This document shows, piece after piece, positions 9,247-18,496 of a DNA stretch of 64,000 nucleotides (position 1 is its first letter; every line of letters starts with the position of its first letter). The DNA lies in assembly GCF_031583595.1 (NCBI RefSeq), contig NZ_CP134145.1, positions 2,356,001 through 2,420,000 of the forward strand, in the 5' to 3' direction. The position numbers and the translations under genes are program-made. The notes below the pieces were generated by a model that saw nothing but the letters and a program-made list of their open reading frames with translations, did no database searches and was not told the DNA's origin. The stretch is from Thalassotalea psychrophila (GTDB taxonomy: Bacteria; Pseudomonadota; Gammaproteobacteria; Enterobacterales; Alteromonadaceae).

Positions 9247-10131
9247 TTATTTGTTATTATTTTTTAATACGTTGGGGAGCTCAGAGCGGTGAAATCCATT
9301 AAAAGATTCACTGTTGGTCGCAGCAGAGGAGGGCAATGGACAGACTACAGAACTAGAACCCAAAGAGGATGCACCGTCGACCCTTATTGTCTGGCCACTG
9401 ATATAATTGGCAGCCCGGCTGATTAAAAAGCTTAGTACTGAGCTTATTTCGGCTTCGGTGGCAACGCGTTTAAGCGGTACATGGTTTTTAAGGCTGAGGA
9501 TCATCGCTTTCATCGACTCATCATAAGTATCAAATCCACTGGAATTAACCCAACCCGGCGCTACGGCATTAACCCGGACACCGTATTGGCCCCATTCCCA
9601 GGCCTGTGTTTTTGTAAGATTTTCGACTCCGGCCCGGGCGGCGCCTGAATGCCCCATATTCGGCATACCATTTAAATTATCCGCGGTAATATTAACGATG
9701 GCACCACCATTGGCTTTCATGCTTTGACGAAATACTTCTCGGGAGATTAAAAATCCGCCGGTTAAATTATTTGCAACCACAGCTTCGAAGCCTTTTTTGG
9801 AAATATTTTCCATTTTGGCAGGGAACTGGCCACCGGCATTATTGACTAGGCCGTGAATGACACCGTGTTTTGCAATTAGTCTACTTATACAGGCACGTAC
9901 TTCGTCTTCATCTCGAATATCCAGTGCATAGGTATCCACTAAATCATTATCCTGGCTGATCTCAGCTGCAACGTTATCTAACTTGGTCTGGGTTCGGCCA
10001 ACTAAAATGACTTTCGCGCCTAAGCTTGCCATTTCATGGGCAGTACAGCGGCCAATACCACTACCACCGCCGGTGATTATGATGGTTTGGCCACTAAATA
10101 TATTTGCTGCTAATGTAGATTGATAAGTCAT
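9247..10131 (-). CDS. atuB: SDR family protein, peroxisomal enoyl-CoA reductase (PECR)/AtuB-like
   Basis: A 294-residue SDR with cofactor motif TGGGSGIGR (about 21-29) and NNAGGQFPA (about 107-115). The usual Tyr-x3-Lys is replaced by HSGAARAGVENLTK, so Tyr is Ser and Lys is Arg. That pattern is what I recall for PECR and dienoyl-CoA reductase relatives, so it reflects a subfamily rather than decay. A reductase acting on an enoyl- or dienoyl-CoA with NADPH is therefore more likely than a hydroxy-acid dehydrogenase. It lies just upstream of the carboxyltransferase gene, as atuB does in Pseudomonas. Confidence 0.8.
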   Translation of the reverse strand: MTYQSTLAANIFSGQTIIITGGGSGIGRCTAHEMASLGAKVILVGRTQTKLDNVAAEISQDNDLVDTYALDIRDEDEVRACISRLIAKHGVIHGLVNNAGGQFPAKMENISKKGFEAVVANNLTGGFLISREVFRQSMKANGGAIVNITADNLNGMPNMGHSGAARAGVENLTKTQAWEWGQYGVRVNAVAPGWVNSSGFDTYDESMKAMILSLKNHVPLKRVATEAEISSVLSFLISRAANYISGQTIRVDGASSLGSSSVVCPLPSSAATNSESFNGFHRSELPNVLKNNNK

Positions 10132-10154
10132 AATGGTTTCTTTGTATTTAAATT

Positions 10155-11009
10155 TTATAAGAATATTTCTCTGGCTTCTTTTGGCGTAGCAATAGTGCGC
10201 CCTGCTGCCTCGGCATAGTTAACTAAGGTTTCAATTAGCTGGCCGTTACCGCTGGTACGACTTCCGTCTGGTAAATAAAAGGTATCTTCGACTCCTGTAC
10301 GTAAGTGGCCACCCAATTCTGCTGTTTTGCGATGAACAGGCCAGATCTCTTCTCGGCCAATTAACGTGGTTTGCCAGTGTGCTCCTGGCTTTAGATATTT
10401 CATCAACAATTCAAGCAAGTCAGCATCAACCGGCATACCCGAGTTAACCCCCATGACTAAGTTGTAATCTAACCTGTTAACAATGCCGACTTCCTGAAAC
10501 ATGCCAACAGCACGGACAATTCCGACATCAAAACATTCAAACTCGGCACGGGTTCCGGTTTCTTTCATCACTGCCAGAAGTTCTTCAATTTTATCTACCG
10601 GATTCTCAAACAACATAGGTGGCCAGGCCCAACTGCCATTTGATCTTACTTTAAGGTAATTAAGGCTACCGGCATTACAGGCTGCTATTTCTGGTTTGCC
10701 GCTGCGGATACAGTTAATAGGGCCTTGTTGATCGCGTTTAATGGTACCTGTGGTGTAATTGATGATCACATCAGGACAAGCTTCGCGAATAGCATTTGAC
10801 ATTTCCAGCGCCACTTCAGGATCCCAACACATCAAGTGTCCTTTGCCTTCTTCTTGTTGACGAAAATGAATATGCATACAGCTTGCACCGGCATCGTATG
10901 CTTGTTTCGCGGAAGCTGCCATTTGTGCAGGAGTTACGGGAACAGGGTGCTGTTTTGGGTCTGTTAATACACCAGTTAATGAACATGTGATGACTGCTTT
11001 ATCAGACAT
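10155..11009 (-). CDS. Beta-keto acid cleavage enzyme (BKACE family)
   Basis: A 284-residue protein of the 3-keto-5-aminohexanoate cleavage (BKACE) family. It begins VITCSLTGVLTDP, has the zinc-binding MHIHFR (His46, His48) and the C-terminal AELGGHLRTGVED whose Glu231 is the expected third ligand. The family condenses a beta-keto acid with acetyl-CoA and splits it into acetoacetate and a new CoA ester. The start is set at 11009 because GGAGATTAAA precedes that ATG; an upstream in-frame start at 11084 would place the repressor site at 11060-11079 inside the gene. It is the first gene of the minus-strand operon, in the place where atuA stands in Pseudomonas, and may supply a C-C cleavage step. 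Its true substrate is unknown. Confidence 0.85.
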   Translation of the reverse strand: MSDKAVITCSLTGVLTDPKQHPVPVTPAQMAASAKQAYDAGASCMHIHFRQQEEGKGHLMCWDPEVALEMSNAIREACPDVIINYTTGTIKRDQQGPINCIRSGKPEIAACNAGSLNYLKVRSNGSWAWPPMLFENPVDKIEELLAVMKETGTRAEFECFDVGIVRAVGMFQEVGIVNRLDYNLVMGVNSGMPVDADLLELLMKYLKPGAHWQTTLIGREEIWPVHRKTAELGGHLRTGVEDTFYLPDGSRTSGNGQLIETLVNYAEAAGRTIATPKEAREIFL

Positions 11010-11059
11010 TTTTAATCTCCAAAAAATATGATTAATGTGATTTCGATTTGAATTAATTA

Positions 11060-11079
11060 AACCAAGCAAGCGCTTGGTT
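11060..11079. promoter_or_regulatory. Probable TetR operator 1
   Basis: Perfect inverted repeat AACCAAGC-N4-GCTTGGTT. Its 16-base core CAAGCAAGCGCTTGGT (11063-11078) recurs exactly at 11189-11204. Both sites lie between the BKACE gene and the divergent TetR gene, and this one lies 51 bases upstream of the BKACE start. Confidence 0.75.
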
Positions 11080-11188
11080 GTCAATGATAATAAAAAATTA
11101 TTATCAAAAATTTCTATTTAGGCTTTAACTAAACATATCATCAACTTTTTGATTGCTATTAACGCCAATTTATTGAATAGTAATAAAG

Positions 11189-11204
11189 CAAGCAAGCGCT
11201 TGGT
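11189..11204. promoter_or_regulatory. Probable TetR operator 2
   Basis: An exact copy of the 16-base core of operator 1 (CAAGCAAGCGCTTGGT) on the same strand, centred 126 bases away and 77 bases before the TetR start codon. The two sites would let one TetR dimer pair control both divergent transcripts, as described for AtuR in Pseudomonas, which also has two sites. Confidence 0.72.
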
Positions 11205-11280
11205 GTGCGATTAAGGTTAAATAATAATTCTCAAACAGCAGTAATTATCATTTGGCAGAAAAACTTAGGACTGGAGCCGT

Positions 11281-11886
11281 ATGATTGAAAATTATAAATA
11301 CTGTGATGAGGTTCAGCTAATTGAAGCTGATTCAGCGAAAGGCCGCCTGGTTAATGTTGCTGCAAAGTTATTTAATCAAAAAGGTTATGCCAGAACGACC
11401 GTCAGAGATATAGCCTCTGAGTTAGGGATTTTATCTGGTAGCTTGTTTCATCACTTCCCCAATAAAGAAGCAATCCTCTGCATAGCTATGGCAGAAGCCA
11501 TATTGAAAGCGAGCAAATTTATGGAGCTTGCTATGGAAGGTACAACGGATGCTAAACAGCAACTCAGAATATTAATTCATTGTGAAATTACCGCCTTGCA
11601 TGATGAAAATGACCCAGGTTTTCAGTTAATGATCCCTGAATGGCGTTCACTCAATGCTGATAATCGAGCTTGCATCTTATCGCTTCGACAACGCTATGAA
11701 GCAAGATGGCACAAAGTCCTTGAAAGTTTACAGCAACAAAGTGTTGTTAATGCTGAAGCACGGGTACTGAGACATTTTATCCGTGGAGCATTGCTGGAAA
11801 CTTGTAATTGGTACAAGCCTAGCGGAACACTCTCTCAGAAGGAGTTATCTGACCGGCTATTTGAAAGTATAATTCATCAGCAATAA
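11281..11886 (+). CDS. TetR family regulator, divergent from the atu-like operon
   Basis: A 201-residue TetR-type protein. The N-terminal DNA-binding region runs from about residue 20 to 65, with helix-turn-helix TTVRDIASELGILSGSLFHHF. The rest is a helical ligand domain with no recognisable signature. A strong ribosome site (GGAG) precedes the ATG. It is divergent from the BKACE-atuBCDEFG operon and separated from it by two identical palindromes, so it is probably the local repressor, released by an acyl-CoA intermediate. By position it corresponds to AtuR, but the sequence is not distinctive enough for the symbol. Confidence 0.88.
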   Translation: MIENYKYCDEVQLIEADSAKGRLVNVAAKLFNQKGYARTTVRDIASELGILSGSLFHHFPNKEAILCIAMAEAILKASKFMELAMEGTTDAKQQLRILIHCEITALHDENDPGFQLMIPEWRSLNADNRACILSLRQRYEARWHKVLESLQQQSVVNAEARVLRHFIRGALLETCNWYKPSGTLSQKELSDRLFESIIHQQ

Positions 11887-11938
11887 CGTACAGTTAATAA
11901 TAAATAATAAATAATAAAAAAATCATGAGGAAACACCG

Positions 11939-13591
11939 ATGTCGATAGAAATACAGCAACCACTGGAGCGTTTGTACTATTGGGAAGCAAACAAACCTGA
12001 AGAAATATATTTAAAGCAGTCATATAAAGGCGAGTTTATTGAATTTACGTGGGGAGAAGTTGCTCGCCGTGCTCGTCAATTAGCGGCATATCTGCTTGAA
12101 TTAAACTATCCAGTTGGTAGCCGTATTGCTATTTATTCCCAAAATAGCCCTGATTGGTTTATTGCGGATTTTGCCATAATGATGAGTGGTCATGTGAGTG
12201 TGCCGCTATATACCGGGCAGTCAATGCAATCGATGCAATATGTATTAAATCATAGTGACTGTCAGCTTATACTTCTTGGCCAGGCAGATTCACCACAAAC
12301 CATTAATAAAACTTTGTCGGGCATGGATATTAAACGAGTTGCTTTAATGGGATGTGAAACACAATGTGATGTTTGCTTAGTAGACATTGTTGAAAACTAT
12401 CAACCAATTCCTGATAGCCCCCTACCAAGTCTTAACGCACTTTATTCACTCATGTATACCTCAGGTACCACCGGTAATCCGAAAGGTGTTATGCATCATT
12501 TTGACAATGTCTCTTTGGCAGTAACTTACATGGCTGAAGACTTTAAACTGACTGAAAAATCCAGGTTTTTTTCATACCTGCCTTTGTCGCATACAGCAGA
12601 GCGTGTGCTGGTATTACTTTATAGTCTGTATACCGGTGGCACGGTTGCTTTTCCTGAATCTATGGAGACATTTAATAGCGACCTGAAACGTGCAAAACCG
12701 ACATTCTTTTTCTCGGTACCAAGATTATGGCAAAAATTTAAAGAGGCGATAGAGAGCAAAATATCGCCAGAAGCCATGGAGACGATGCTTAATGATCCCG
12801 ATCAAAATAAAGTCGAGGGATTTAAGCAACAAATCCGCACACAGTTGGGGTTAGATTGTGCCGATATTATCATTACCGGCTCTTCGCCAACCCCTTTAGA
12901 ATTACAATTGTGGTATCAAAATTTAGGCATGGCACTTAAAAATGGCTATGGCATGACAGAAAACTGTATTCATGGCTGTATCTGTCTCGATAATAACCCG
13001 GTAGCAGGAACCGTCGGAAAACCTTTTAACGGTTGTGAAGTAAAAATAGGCGCGGATAACGAAATTTTATTTAAGAGTAAGGCCTTGATGAAAGGCTATT
13101 ACCTGGAGCCGGAAAGAACGGCCGAAGTGTTACGTGATGGTTATTACCATACCGGCGATACCGGTATGGTTGATGAACAGGGGTTGTTACACGTTACCGG
13201 GCGTTTAAGTGAAGTCTTTAAAACCACCAAGGGCAAATTCGTTAAGCCGACAAATATTGAAAATATCTTGGGTAATATCAATTGTTTAGGGCAAATGTGT
13301 GTTATTGGACATGGTTTAGATTCGCCATTTTTATTAGCGGGTTTATCTGAACTGGGTAAAGACATGGACAAGCAGAGCGTTACCCTAATGATCGAGGCAA
13401 AACTTCAGGAGCTTAACCCGCAACTGGAATCTTTTGAGCGGGTTAAGCAGGTATTATTAGTCAAAGATGAGTGGACAATTGAAAATGAGCTATTAACGCC
13501 AACGATGAAATTGCGCCGAAATTCAATTTCAGCACGCTATATATCAATTGTGAATGCCTTACCGGCGGATCAGGGCGTAAATTGGCAGTAA
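11939..13591 (+). CDS. Long-chain acyl-CoA synthetase (AMP-binding)
   Basis: A 550-residue ANL-superfamily ligase. The P-loop MYTSGTTGNPKGVMHH lies near 178-193, FFSYLPLSHTAERV and FFFSVPRLWQKFKE are typical of the FAA/ACSL branch, NGYGMTEN is the A5 motif and YHTGDTG the A7 motif. It would activate a carboxylic acid with ATP and CoA. It follows the TetR gene by 52 bases with a clear AGGAAA site and is probably in the same transcript. In Pseudomonas atuH also encodes an acyl-CoA synthetase in this locus, so this may be the functional counterpart that feeds citronellate-like acids into the pathway. Direct orthology is not shown. Confidence 0.9.
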   Translation: MSIEIQQPLERLYYWEANKPEEIYLKQSYKGEFIEFTWGEVARRARQLAAYLLELNYPVGSRIAIYSQNSPDWFIADFAIMMSGHVSVPLYTGQSMQSMQYVLNHSDCQLILLGQADSPQTINKTLSGMDIKRVALMGCETQCDVCLVDIVENYQPIPDSPLPSLNALYSLMYTSGTTGNPKGVMHHFDNVSLAVTYMAEDFKLTEKSRFFSYLPLSHTAERVLVLLYSLYTGGTVAFPESMETFNSDLKRAKPTFFFSVPRLWQKFKEAIESKISPEAMETMLNDPDQNKVEGFKQQIRTQLGLDCADIIITGSSPTPLELQLWYQNLGMALKNGYGMTENCIHGCICLDNNPVAGTVGKPFNGCEVKIGADNEILFKSKALMKGYYLEPERTAEVLRDGYYHTGDTGMVDEQGLLHVTGRLSEVFKTTKGKFVKPTNIENILGNINCLGQMCVIGHGLDSPFLLAGLSELGKDMDKQSVTLMIEAKLQELNPQLESFERVKQVLLVKDEWTIENELLTPTMKLRRNSISARYISIVNALPADQGVNWQ

Positions 13592-13669
13592 CTTTTAATC
13601 ATTAAATGAGTTCACCTTACTTCAAAGATTTTTAACATCAAACAAACATAATAAAGAAGAGAATATCTT

Positions 13670-14818
13670 ATGATACCAAGAACCCTATTTGATTCAGATA
13701 TGGAACTATTTCGCGACACAGTACGTAAATTCCTTGTTAAGGAAGCTACTCCTCGACACGAAAGCTGGGAAGCGCAAAAATTTGTCGATAGAGATTTTTG
13801 GCAAAAAGCTGGAGAACAGGGCATGTTATGCCCACAATTACCTGAACAATATGGTGGTTTTGGCGTTGATTATCGTTACAACTGCATTGTGGATGAGGAG
13901 ATTGGCCGTGCAGGTTTAAGTGGTTTAATTGGCTTTTTGATGCATTCAAACATCGTATGTGAATATATCCTCAATTACGGTAATGAACAGCAAAAACAAA
14001 AATACCTGGCTCAAATGGTCAGTGGTGAGGCCATAGGTGCGCTTGCCATGAGTGAACCCGGTGCTGGTTCAGATGTAAAATCAATAAAAACGACGGCAGT
14101 TGATCATGGCGAATATTATTTGCTCAATGGTTCAAAAACCTTTATTACCAATGGTTTTTGCTCTGATATCATCGTAGTTGCGGTTAAAACGGATCCTGAG
14201 GCAGGTTCACGTGGTGTTAGCCTGTTCATTGTCGAAGCGGGTATGGCCGGCTTTGAAAAAGGCCAGAAATTACATAAAGCCGGCTCGCATGCTTGTGATA
14301 CCGCAGAGTTGTTTTTCCAGGACGTTAAAGTGCCAAAAGAAAACTTGTTAGGAGAAGAGGGTAAAGGCTTTTATTATCTGATGAACGATTTGGCACAAGA
14401 ACGTTTGGCAATTGCGGTGAATGGTCAGGCCGTTGCTGAATCTGTTCTTGAACAAACCATTGAATATGTGCAAGAACGCAAAGCCTTTGGCAAAGAAGTT
14501 GCCAGTTTTCAAAATACCCGTTTCAAAATTGCCGAAATGGACACTGAACTTTCGGTAGCCCGTGTCTATTTGGATAGATGTATAGAGTTACACTTGCAAA
14601 AGCAACTCTGTGGTACTGAAGCTGCCAAACTTAAGTTACATATTACCGACTTGCAATGCAAAGTACTTGATGAATGTGTGCAACTTCATGGTGGCTACGG
14701 TTATATGTGGGAATACCCGGTTACTCGGGCCTGGGCAGATTCGCGTGCGCAGCGTATCTATGCAGGCTCTAATGAAATTATGAAAGAAATAATCTCTCGT
14801 GAAATCTTTAGTCGATAA
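13670..14818 (+). CDS. Acyl-CoA dehydrogenase, long-chain (LCAD) type
   Basis: A 382-residue acyl-CoA dehydrogenase. It has LAMSEPGAGSDVKSIKTTA (125-143), NGSKTFITNG (153-162) and the C-terminal HGGYGYMWEYPVTRAWADSR. The ending IYAGSNEIMKEIISREI closely resembles mammalian long-chain acyl-CoA dehydrogenase, which has Gly in place of the MCAD catalytic Glu. Glu244 in LAQERLAIA is then the likely base. It would oxidise a long or branched acyl-CoA with FAD and pass electrons to ETF. It follows the ligase at 11939 with a 78-base gap and its own AGAAGAG site. It ends convergent with the AraC gene at 14897. Confidence 0.9.
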   Translation: MIPRTLFDSDMELFRDTVRKFLVKEATPRHESWEAQKFVDRDFWQKAGEQGMLCPQLPEQYGGFGVDYRYNCIVDEEIGRAGLSGLIGFLMHSNIVCEYILNYGNEQQKQKYLAQMVSGEAIGALAMSEPGAGSDVKSIKTTAVDHGEYYLLNGSKTFITNGFCSDIIVVAVKTDPEAGSRGVSLFIVEAGMAGFEKGQKLHKAGSHACDTAELFFQDVKVPKENLLGEEGKGFYYLMNDLAQERLAIAVNGQAVAESVLEQTIEYVQERKAFGKEVASFQNTRFKIAEMDTELSVARVYLDRCIELHLQKQLCGTEAAKLKLHITDLQCKVLDECVQLHGGYGYMWEYPVTRAWADSRAQRIYAGSNEIMKEIISREIFSR

Positions 14819-14896
14819 TTGTTTTAACTTTCAGCTTTACTTTGATACTGCTTGCATGGACGTAGGCAGTACCGTCTAACACCTTAAAGCTTAGTT

Positions 14897-15916
14897 CTAA
14901 ATATTAAACAGTTCCTGGCGATATTTAGAAGGAGATTTACCACTCCAGCCTTTAAATGCGTTAGTAAAGTTGCCTGGGTCTTTGAAATTAAGGATAAAGG
15001 CAATATCTTCGATTTTGATATCGGTTGATTTAAGGTACTCTTTGGCGAGATCAAACCTGACTTGCTGGACGATATTATTAAAGCCATTGCCTTCGTCAGT
15101 TAATCGCCGACGTAATGTACGCGAAGAGATGTTAAAACTGCGTGCAACCACCTCTATGCTCGGTAGACTCCCTTGCGAGTTTAATAATAGCTCCTTTACT
15201 TTTTGAGTCATGCCACCGAAGCTGGCTAAGTTTTTATCTTGCTGCGCACAACGTTCTGAACAAAGCTTATAAGTCTCGTCATTACTGTTTGGTAATGGTG
15301 CAGTCACTCGTTCATTTTTTATGAATACTTGATAACAATCACCGCTAATATCGATCGGGCAGCCATAAAATTCTTGATACTTGTTAATATTAGCGGAAAA
15401 ACTTTGCGGAAAGACGAGTCGGGCGATGGTATCTCGTCGACCTGTTATTTTATCTAAACAGACCTTATAAGAGGCAAGATCCCGGTCAGCCAGAACTTGT
15501 AGGCAGTCAGAATAATCATAGAACGGCGTAGCCTCTATAATGGTATGTTCGTCGTCAACGGTTATTTTATACTGAAAATAAGAATAAGTAAGTGCGATGT
15601 ATTTTACCGCATCTTTCATCGCCGCTTGCAACGATGGCGCACTCAATAGGGTAAACCCCCAAATGCCATAACGCGGTAAAGTATATTCCTGACCTAATGC
15701 CAGCCCCAGATAGGGATCTTCCGTTAGTTTCAGTAAATATCGATAAAACTCTAATTCTTCTTTTATACAGATCCTGTTGTCATTTTCGTATATAACAAAA
15801 GGGTCGAAACCCACTTTCTTTAGTGTGGTCTCTATTGAAATGCCGCGCTTTTCAAGGAATTCACGCAATATCTCCAAGCTTCGCACTGAATGTGTTAATT
15901 GTGACATTCTATTCAT
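14897..15916 (-). CDS. AraC family regulator
   Basis: A 339-residue regulator of the OruR/Arabinose_bd type. A long N-terminal sensing domain is followed by an AraC helix-turn-helix domain over about the last 100 residues. EVVARSFNISSRTLRRRL is the first recognition helix region and IEDIAFILNFKDPGNFTNAFKGWSGKSP the second. It is divergent from the catabolic operon that starts at 16124, with about 200 bases between, so it probably activates that operon in response to its substrate or an intermediate. The start at 15916 is chosen because GGACAATAAAT precedes it; a second Met lies three codons in. Confidence 0.9.
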   Translation of the reverse strand: MNRMSQLTHSVRSLEILREFLEKRGISIETTLKKVGFDPFVIYENDNRICIKEELEFYRYLLKLTEDPYLGLALGQEYTLPRYGIWGFTLLSAPSLQAAMKDAVKYIALTYSYFQYKITVDDEHTIIEATPFYDYSDCLQVLADRDLASYKVCLDKITGRRDTIARLVFPQSFSANINKYQEFYGCPIDISGDCYQVFIKNERVTAPLPNSNDETYKLCSERCAQQDKNLASFGGMTQKVKELLLNSQGSLPSIEVVARSFNISSRTLRRRLTDEGNGFNNIVQQVRFDLAKEYLKSTDIKIEDIAFILNFKDPGNFTNAFKGWSGKSPSKYRQELFNI

Positions 15917-16123
15917 ATTTATTGTCCGTGCAAAGAATACATAATCTAGGTCTATAAAATATCAATAATTAGGTGCTCCTACAACAGTATAACTCACGAC
16001 TTGTCCGAAAAACGCAATTTAATGACCGCTTTCACTATTCGAACTTTAATCTCTTTGCGCTATTTTTGTCATCGAATTAAAAGAAGCTGCCGATAAGTCG
16101 GTGATAAATACAAAGGAAACAAG

Positions 16124-17257
16124 ATGAGTCAACAAACAAGAGTTTTAATATATGGTGCCAGCGGTTATACCGGTAAGTTAGTTGCAGAGCAATTAGCTAA
16201 GCGTAATATTCCATTTTATATGGCTGGTCGAACTCAGGCTAAATTAGAAAAAGCCATTACCGTTGTCGATGCTCGTTTAGAAGAGCAGGGCTTAAACGTT
16301 CGTTGTAAAGCCGAAGTCGCTGTTGCCCAGAATACTCTTGAAGAGTTGGTGCCATTGTTTCAAAAAGTAGATGTGGTGATCAACGTCGCGGGACCATTTA
16401 TGCAAGTAGCATGGCCAATTGTAGAAGCGGCATTAGAAGCTAATTGTCATTACCTTGATACAACAGGTGAGCAAGATTGGACCGACGCGATTCGTGCTAA
16501 GTTTGGCAATGAGTATGAAGAAAAAGGTTTATTGTTAAGCCCGGCTAACTCTTACATGTGGGCTGCAGGTGCATTAGCAGCTGAAGTGGTACTTGAAACT
16601 GAGGGTGTAGACTCTTTGGACATTTGCTACCAAATTGATAACGGTTTACCGTCTGAAGCATCAACTAAGTCATTCTTACGTATGGTTTGTAATGGCGTAT
16701 CACAGTATTACTTAGAGCAAAATGAATATGTAGCCTGGCCTAATGATGTAAAACATATGGTAGCCGTGCCACATCGCAATGCATTACTGGGCGCTCATCC
16801 ATGGGGTGGTGCGTGTGAACCAATTTGGTTTAAAGATGATCCACGAGTTCGCAACTGCAAAGTATTAACCGCAATTGGTGAGCAATTAATCGATCCTGTT
16901 ATTGCAGGAATTAAGGCATATAACGAACAAGCTGCACATTTACCCGCCGCTGAACGTGAAGCATGGACCAACGCCTTAGGTGATTCAATGATGGCTTATG
17001 AGCCAGAAAAAGATTGTTTAGATGTGCAGCGTAGTGTTATCACTTGTTACGGTCAGGGACGTCAGGTTACTACTTCTTTATCTTTAAACTTATCAGCTCC
17101 TTATACTTGGACGGGTGATATTTGTGCTGAAGGCGCAGAGCGTTTATTAAACGGTCAGTTGAAAAAAGCCGGCTTCCAGTCAGCAGCACAAGCCTTTGGT
17201 CACCGAGAATTATTAACTAGGTTCCATGAACTTGGTTTCTGTAGCTTACCTGCGTAA
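16124..17257 (+). CDS. Saccharopine dehydrogenase-like NAD(P)-binding protein
   Basis: A 377-residue protein with an N-terminal Rossmann fold (VLIYGASGYTGKLVAEQLAKR, residues 7-27, then AGRTQAKLEKA). This is the saccharopine dehydrogenase NADP-binding domain, also seen in trans-acting enoyl reductases. The rest has no catalytic motif I recognise. It probably reduces or oxidises a C=C or C=O bond in a CoA-linked or free intermediate; lysine metabolism is unlikely because the neighbours are acyl-CoA enzymes. It starts with a clear AAAGGAAAC site and is the first gene of an operon running to about 22974. The next gene begins 10 bases after its stop. Confidence 0.8.
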   Translation: MSQQTRVLIYGASGYTGKLVAEQLAKRNIPFYMAGRTQAKLEKAITVVDARLEEQGLNVRCKAEVAVAQNTLEELVPLFQKVDVVINVAGPFMQVAWPIVEAALEANCHYLDTTGEQDWTDAIRAKFGNEYEEKGLLLSPANSYMWAAGALAAEVVLETEGVDSLDICYQIDNGLPSEASTKSFLRMVCNGVSQYYLEQNEYVAWPNDVKHMVAVPHRNALLGAHPWGGACEPIWFKDDPRVRNCKVLTAIGEQLIDPVIAGIKAYNEQAAHLPAAEREAWTNALGDSMMAYEPEKDCLDVQRSVITCYGQGRQVTTSLSLNLSAPYTWTGDICAEGAERLLNGQLKKAGFQSAAQAFGHRELLTRFHELGFCSLPA

Positions 17258-17267
17258 GGCAAACATT

Positions 17268-18491
17268 ATGAAAATGAATTGTTATATTGCTGGTGTAGGT
17301 ATGACCAAATTTGGTAAACACCTAGAAACGCCACTGAAAACATTAGCCGGTCAAGCCATTACAGCAGCTATTAAAGACTCGGGTCTAACTCAAGAAGATT
17401 TAGATGCAGCTTACATGGGGAATGCAGCCGGTGGCGTTGTTCAAGGCCAAGAAATGATCAGTGGTCAAGTCGCTTTACGTGAATTGGGCATTGGTAAAAT
17501 ACCTGTGATAAACGTAGAAAATGCCTGTGCAACGTCATCTACAGCATTTAATCAAGCGTGTACGATGATTACTGCCGGTATTTATGATGTTGTTCTCGTG
17601 TGTGGTTTTGAAAAACTTGTACACCAAGATAAAGCACGCAGTTTTGCCGCCTTTGATGGTGCTGTTGATATTGAAAATGCAAATGGCATGAAGGGGACAT
17701 TACAAAAACTTGCTGATAAAGCCGGTGAAGAATTAGATCCTAATGCGGGTATTACCCGCTCGGTATTTATGGATATCTATTCGTTAATGTCCATTGCCCA
17801 CATGAAAAACTATGGCACAACGCAAGCACAAATAGCTGCAGTAACGGCGAAAAACTCATATCACGGTAGTTTAAATCCACGCGCCCAATTTCAACAAGAA
17901 GTATCAGTAGATGATGTACTTGAATCTAGAGACATTATTTCCCCGCTTACACTGCCTATGTGTTCTCCATTAGGGGATGGCGCTGCCGCACTCGTACTGG
18001 TCAGTGAGAAAAAAGCGAAACAAATGGCATTGGCGAAACCGATAAAAGTTTTATCGTCGGTATTAATGTCTGGTGATGATTCACTTGAAGATGTTAGTGG
18101 CACTGCTGCAAAGGTAGCTTATACAGAAGCAAACATAACGCCATCCGATTTAGATTTAGTCGAGCTGCATGATGCCTCTGCTTTTTCAGAAATATCTGGC
18201 TATGAGTATCTAGGTTTATGTGAAAAAGGCCAAGGCGGTAAATTAATTGAGTCTGGCGATACTAAATTAGGTGGTCGTATTCCGGTCAATGTATCGGGCG
18301 GTTTATTACGTAAAGGTCACCCAATTGGTGCCACAGGTGCCGCACAAATTGTTGAGTTAACTGAACAGTTACGTGGTCAATCTGGATTGCGTCAAGTTAA
18401 CAATGCCAAAGTGGGGCTTGCCCATAATGGTGGTGGCTTAATTGGTGTAGATGCTGCAGCGGCAGTTATCAGCATATTAGCTGCGGAGTAA
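17268..18491 (+). CDS. Thiolase, SCP2/SCPx-like
   Basis: A 407-residue thiolase-fold protein. The nucleophile Cys87 lies in NVENACATSSTAF, HDASAFSEI carries the His of the NEAF-like loop, and RKGHPIGATGAAQ is the C-terminal His motif. The FabH/FadA-type final Cys motif is replaced by AHNGGGLIG, as in the SCP2-type subgroup. It would cleave a 3-ketoacyl-CoA, often one with a branched or ring-bearing chain. The start is set at 17268, where AAGG of the upstream gene's end gives an 8-base spacing; an in-frame start at 17226 would overlap the previous gene by 32 bases. It is tightly packed in the operon, with 5 bases to the next gene. Confidence 0.88.
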   Translation: MKMNCYIAGVGMTKFGKHLETPLKTLAGQAITAAIKDSGLTQEDLDAAYMGNAAGGVVQGQEMISGQVALRELGIGKIPVINVENACATSSTAFNQACTMITAGIYDVVLVCGFEKLVHQDKARSFAAFDGAVDIENANGMKGTLQKLADKAGEELDPNAGITRSVFMDIYSLMSIAHMKNYGTTQAQIAAVTAKNSYHGSLNPRAQFQQEVSVDDVLESRDIISPLTLPMCSPLGDGAAALVLVSEKKAKQMALAKPIKVLSSVLMSGDDSLEDVSGTAAKVAYTEANITPSDLDLVELHDASAFSEISGYEYLGLCEKGQGGKLIESGDTKLGGRIPVNVSGGLLRKGHPIGATGAAQIVELTEQLRGQSGLRQVNNAKVGLAHNGGGLIGVDAAAAVISILAAE

Positions 18492-18496
18492 GCAAG

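Noticed and set aside
11010..11084. Longer N-terminus for the BKACE protein
   Set aside because: The extension is not family-like, lacks a ribosome site and would cover the palindromic operator.
14840..14880. Terminator between the long-chain dehydrogenase and AraC genes
   Set aside because: Only a 5-bp ACTGC/GCAGT stem can be drawn and no T-run follows.
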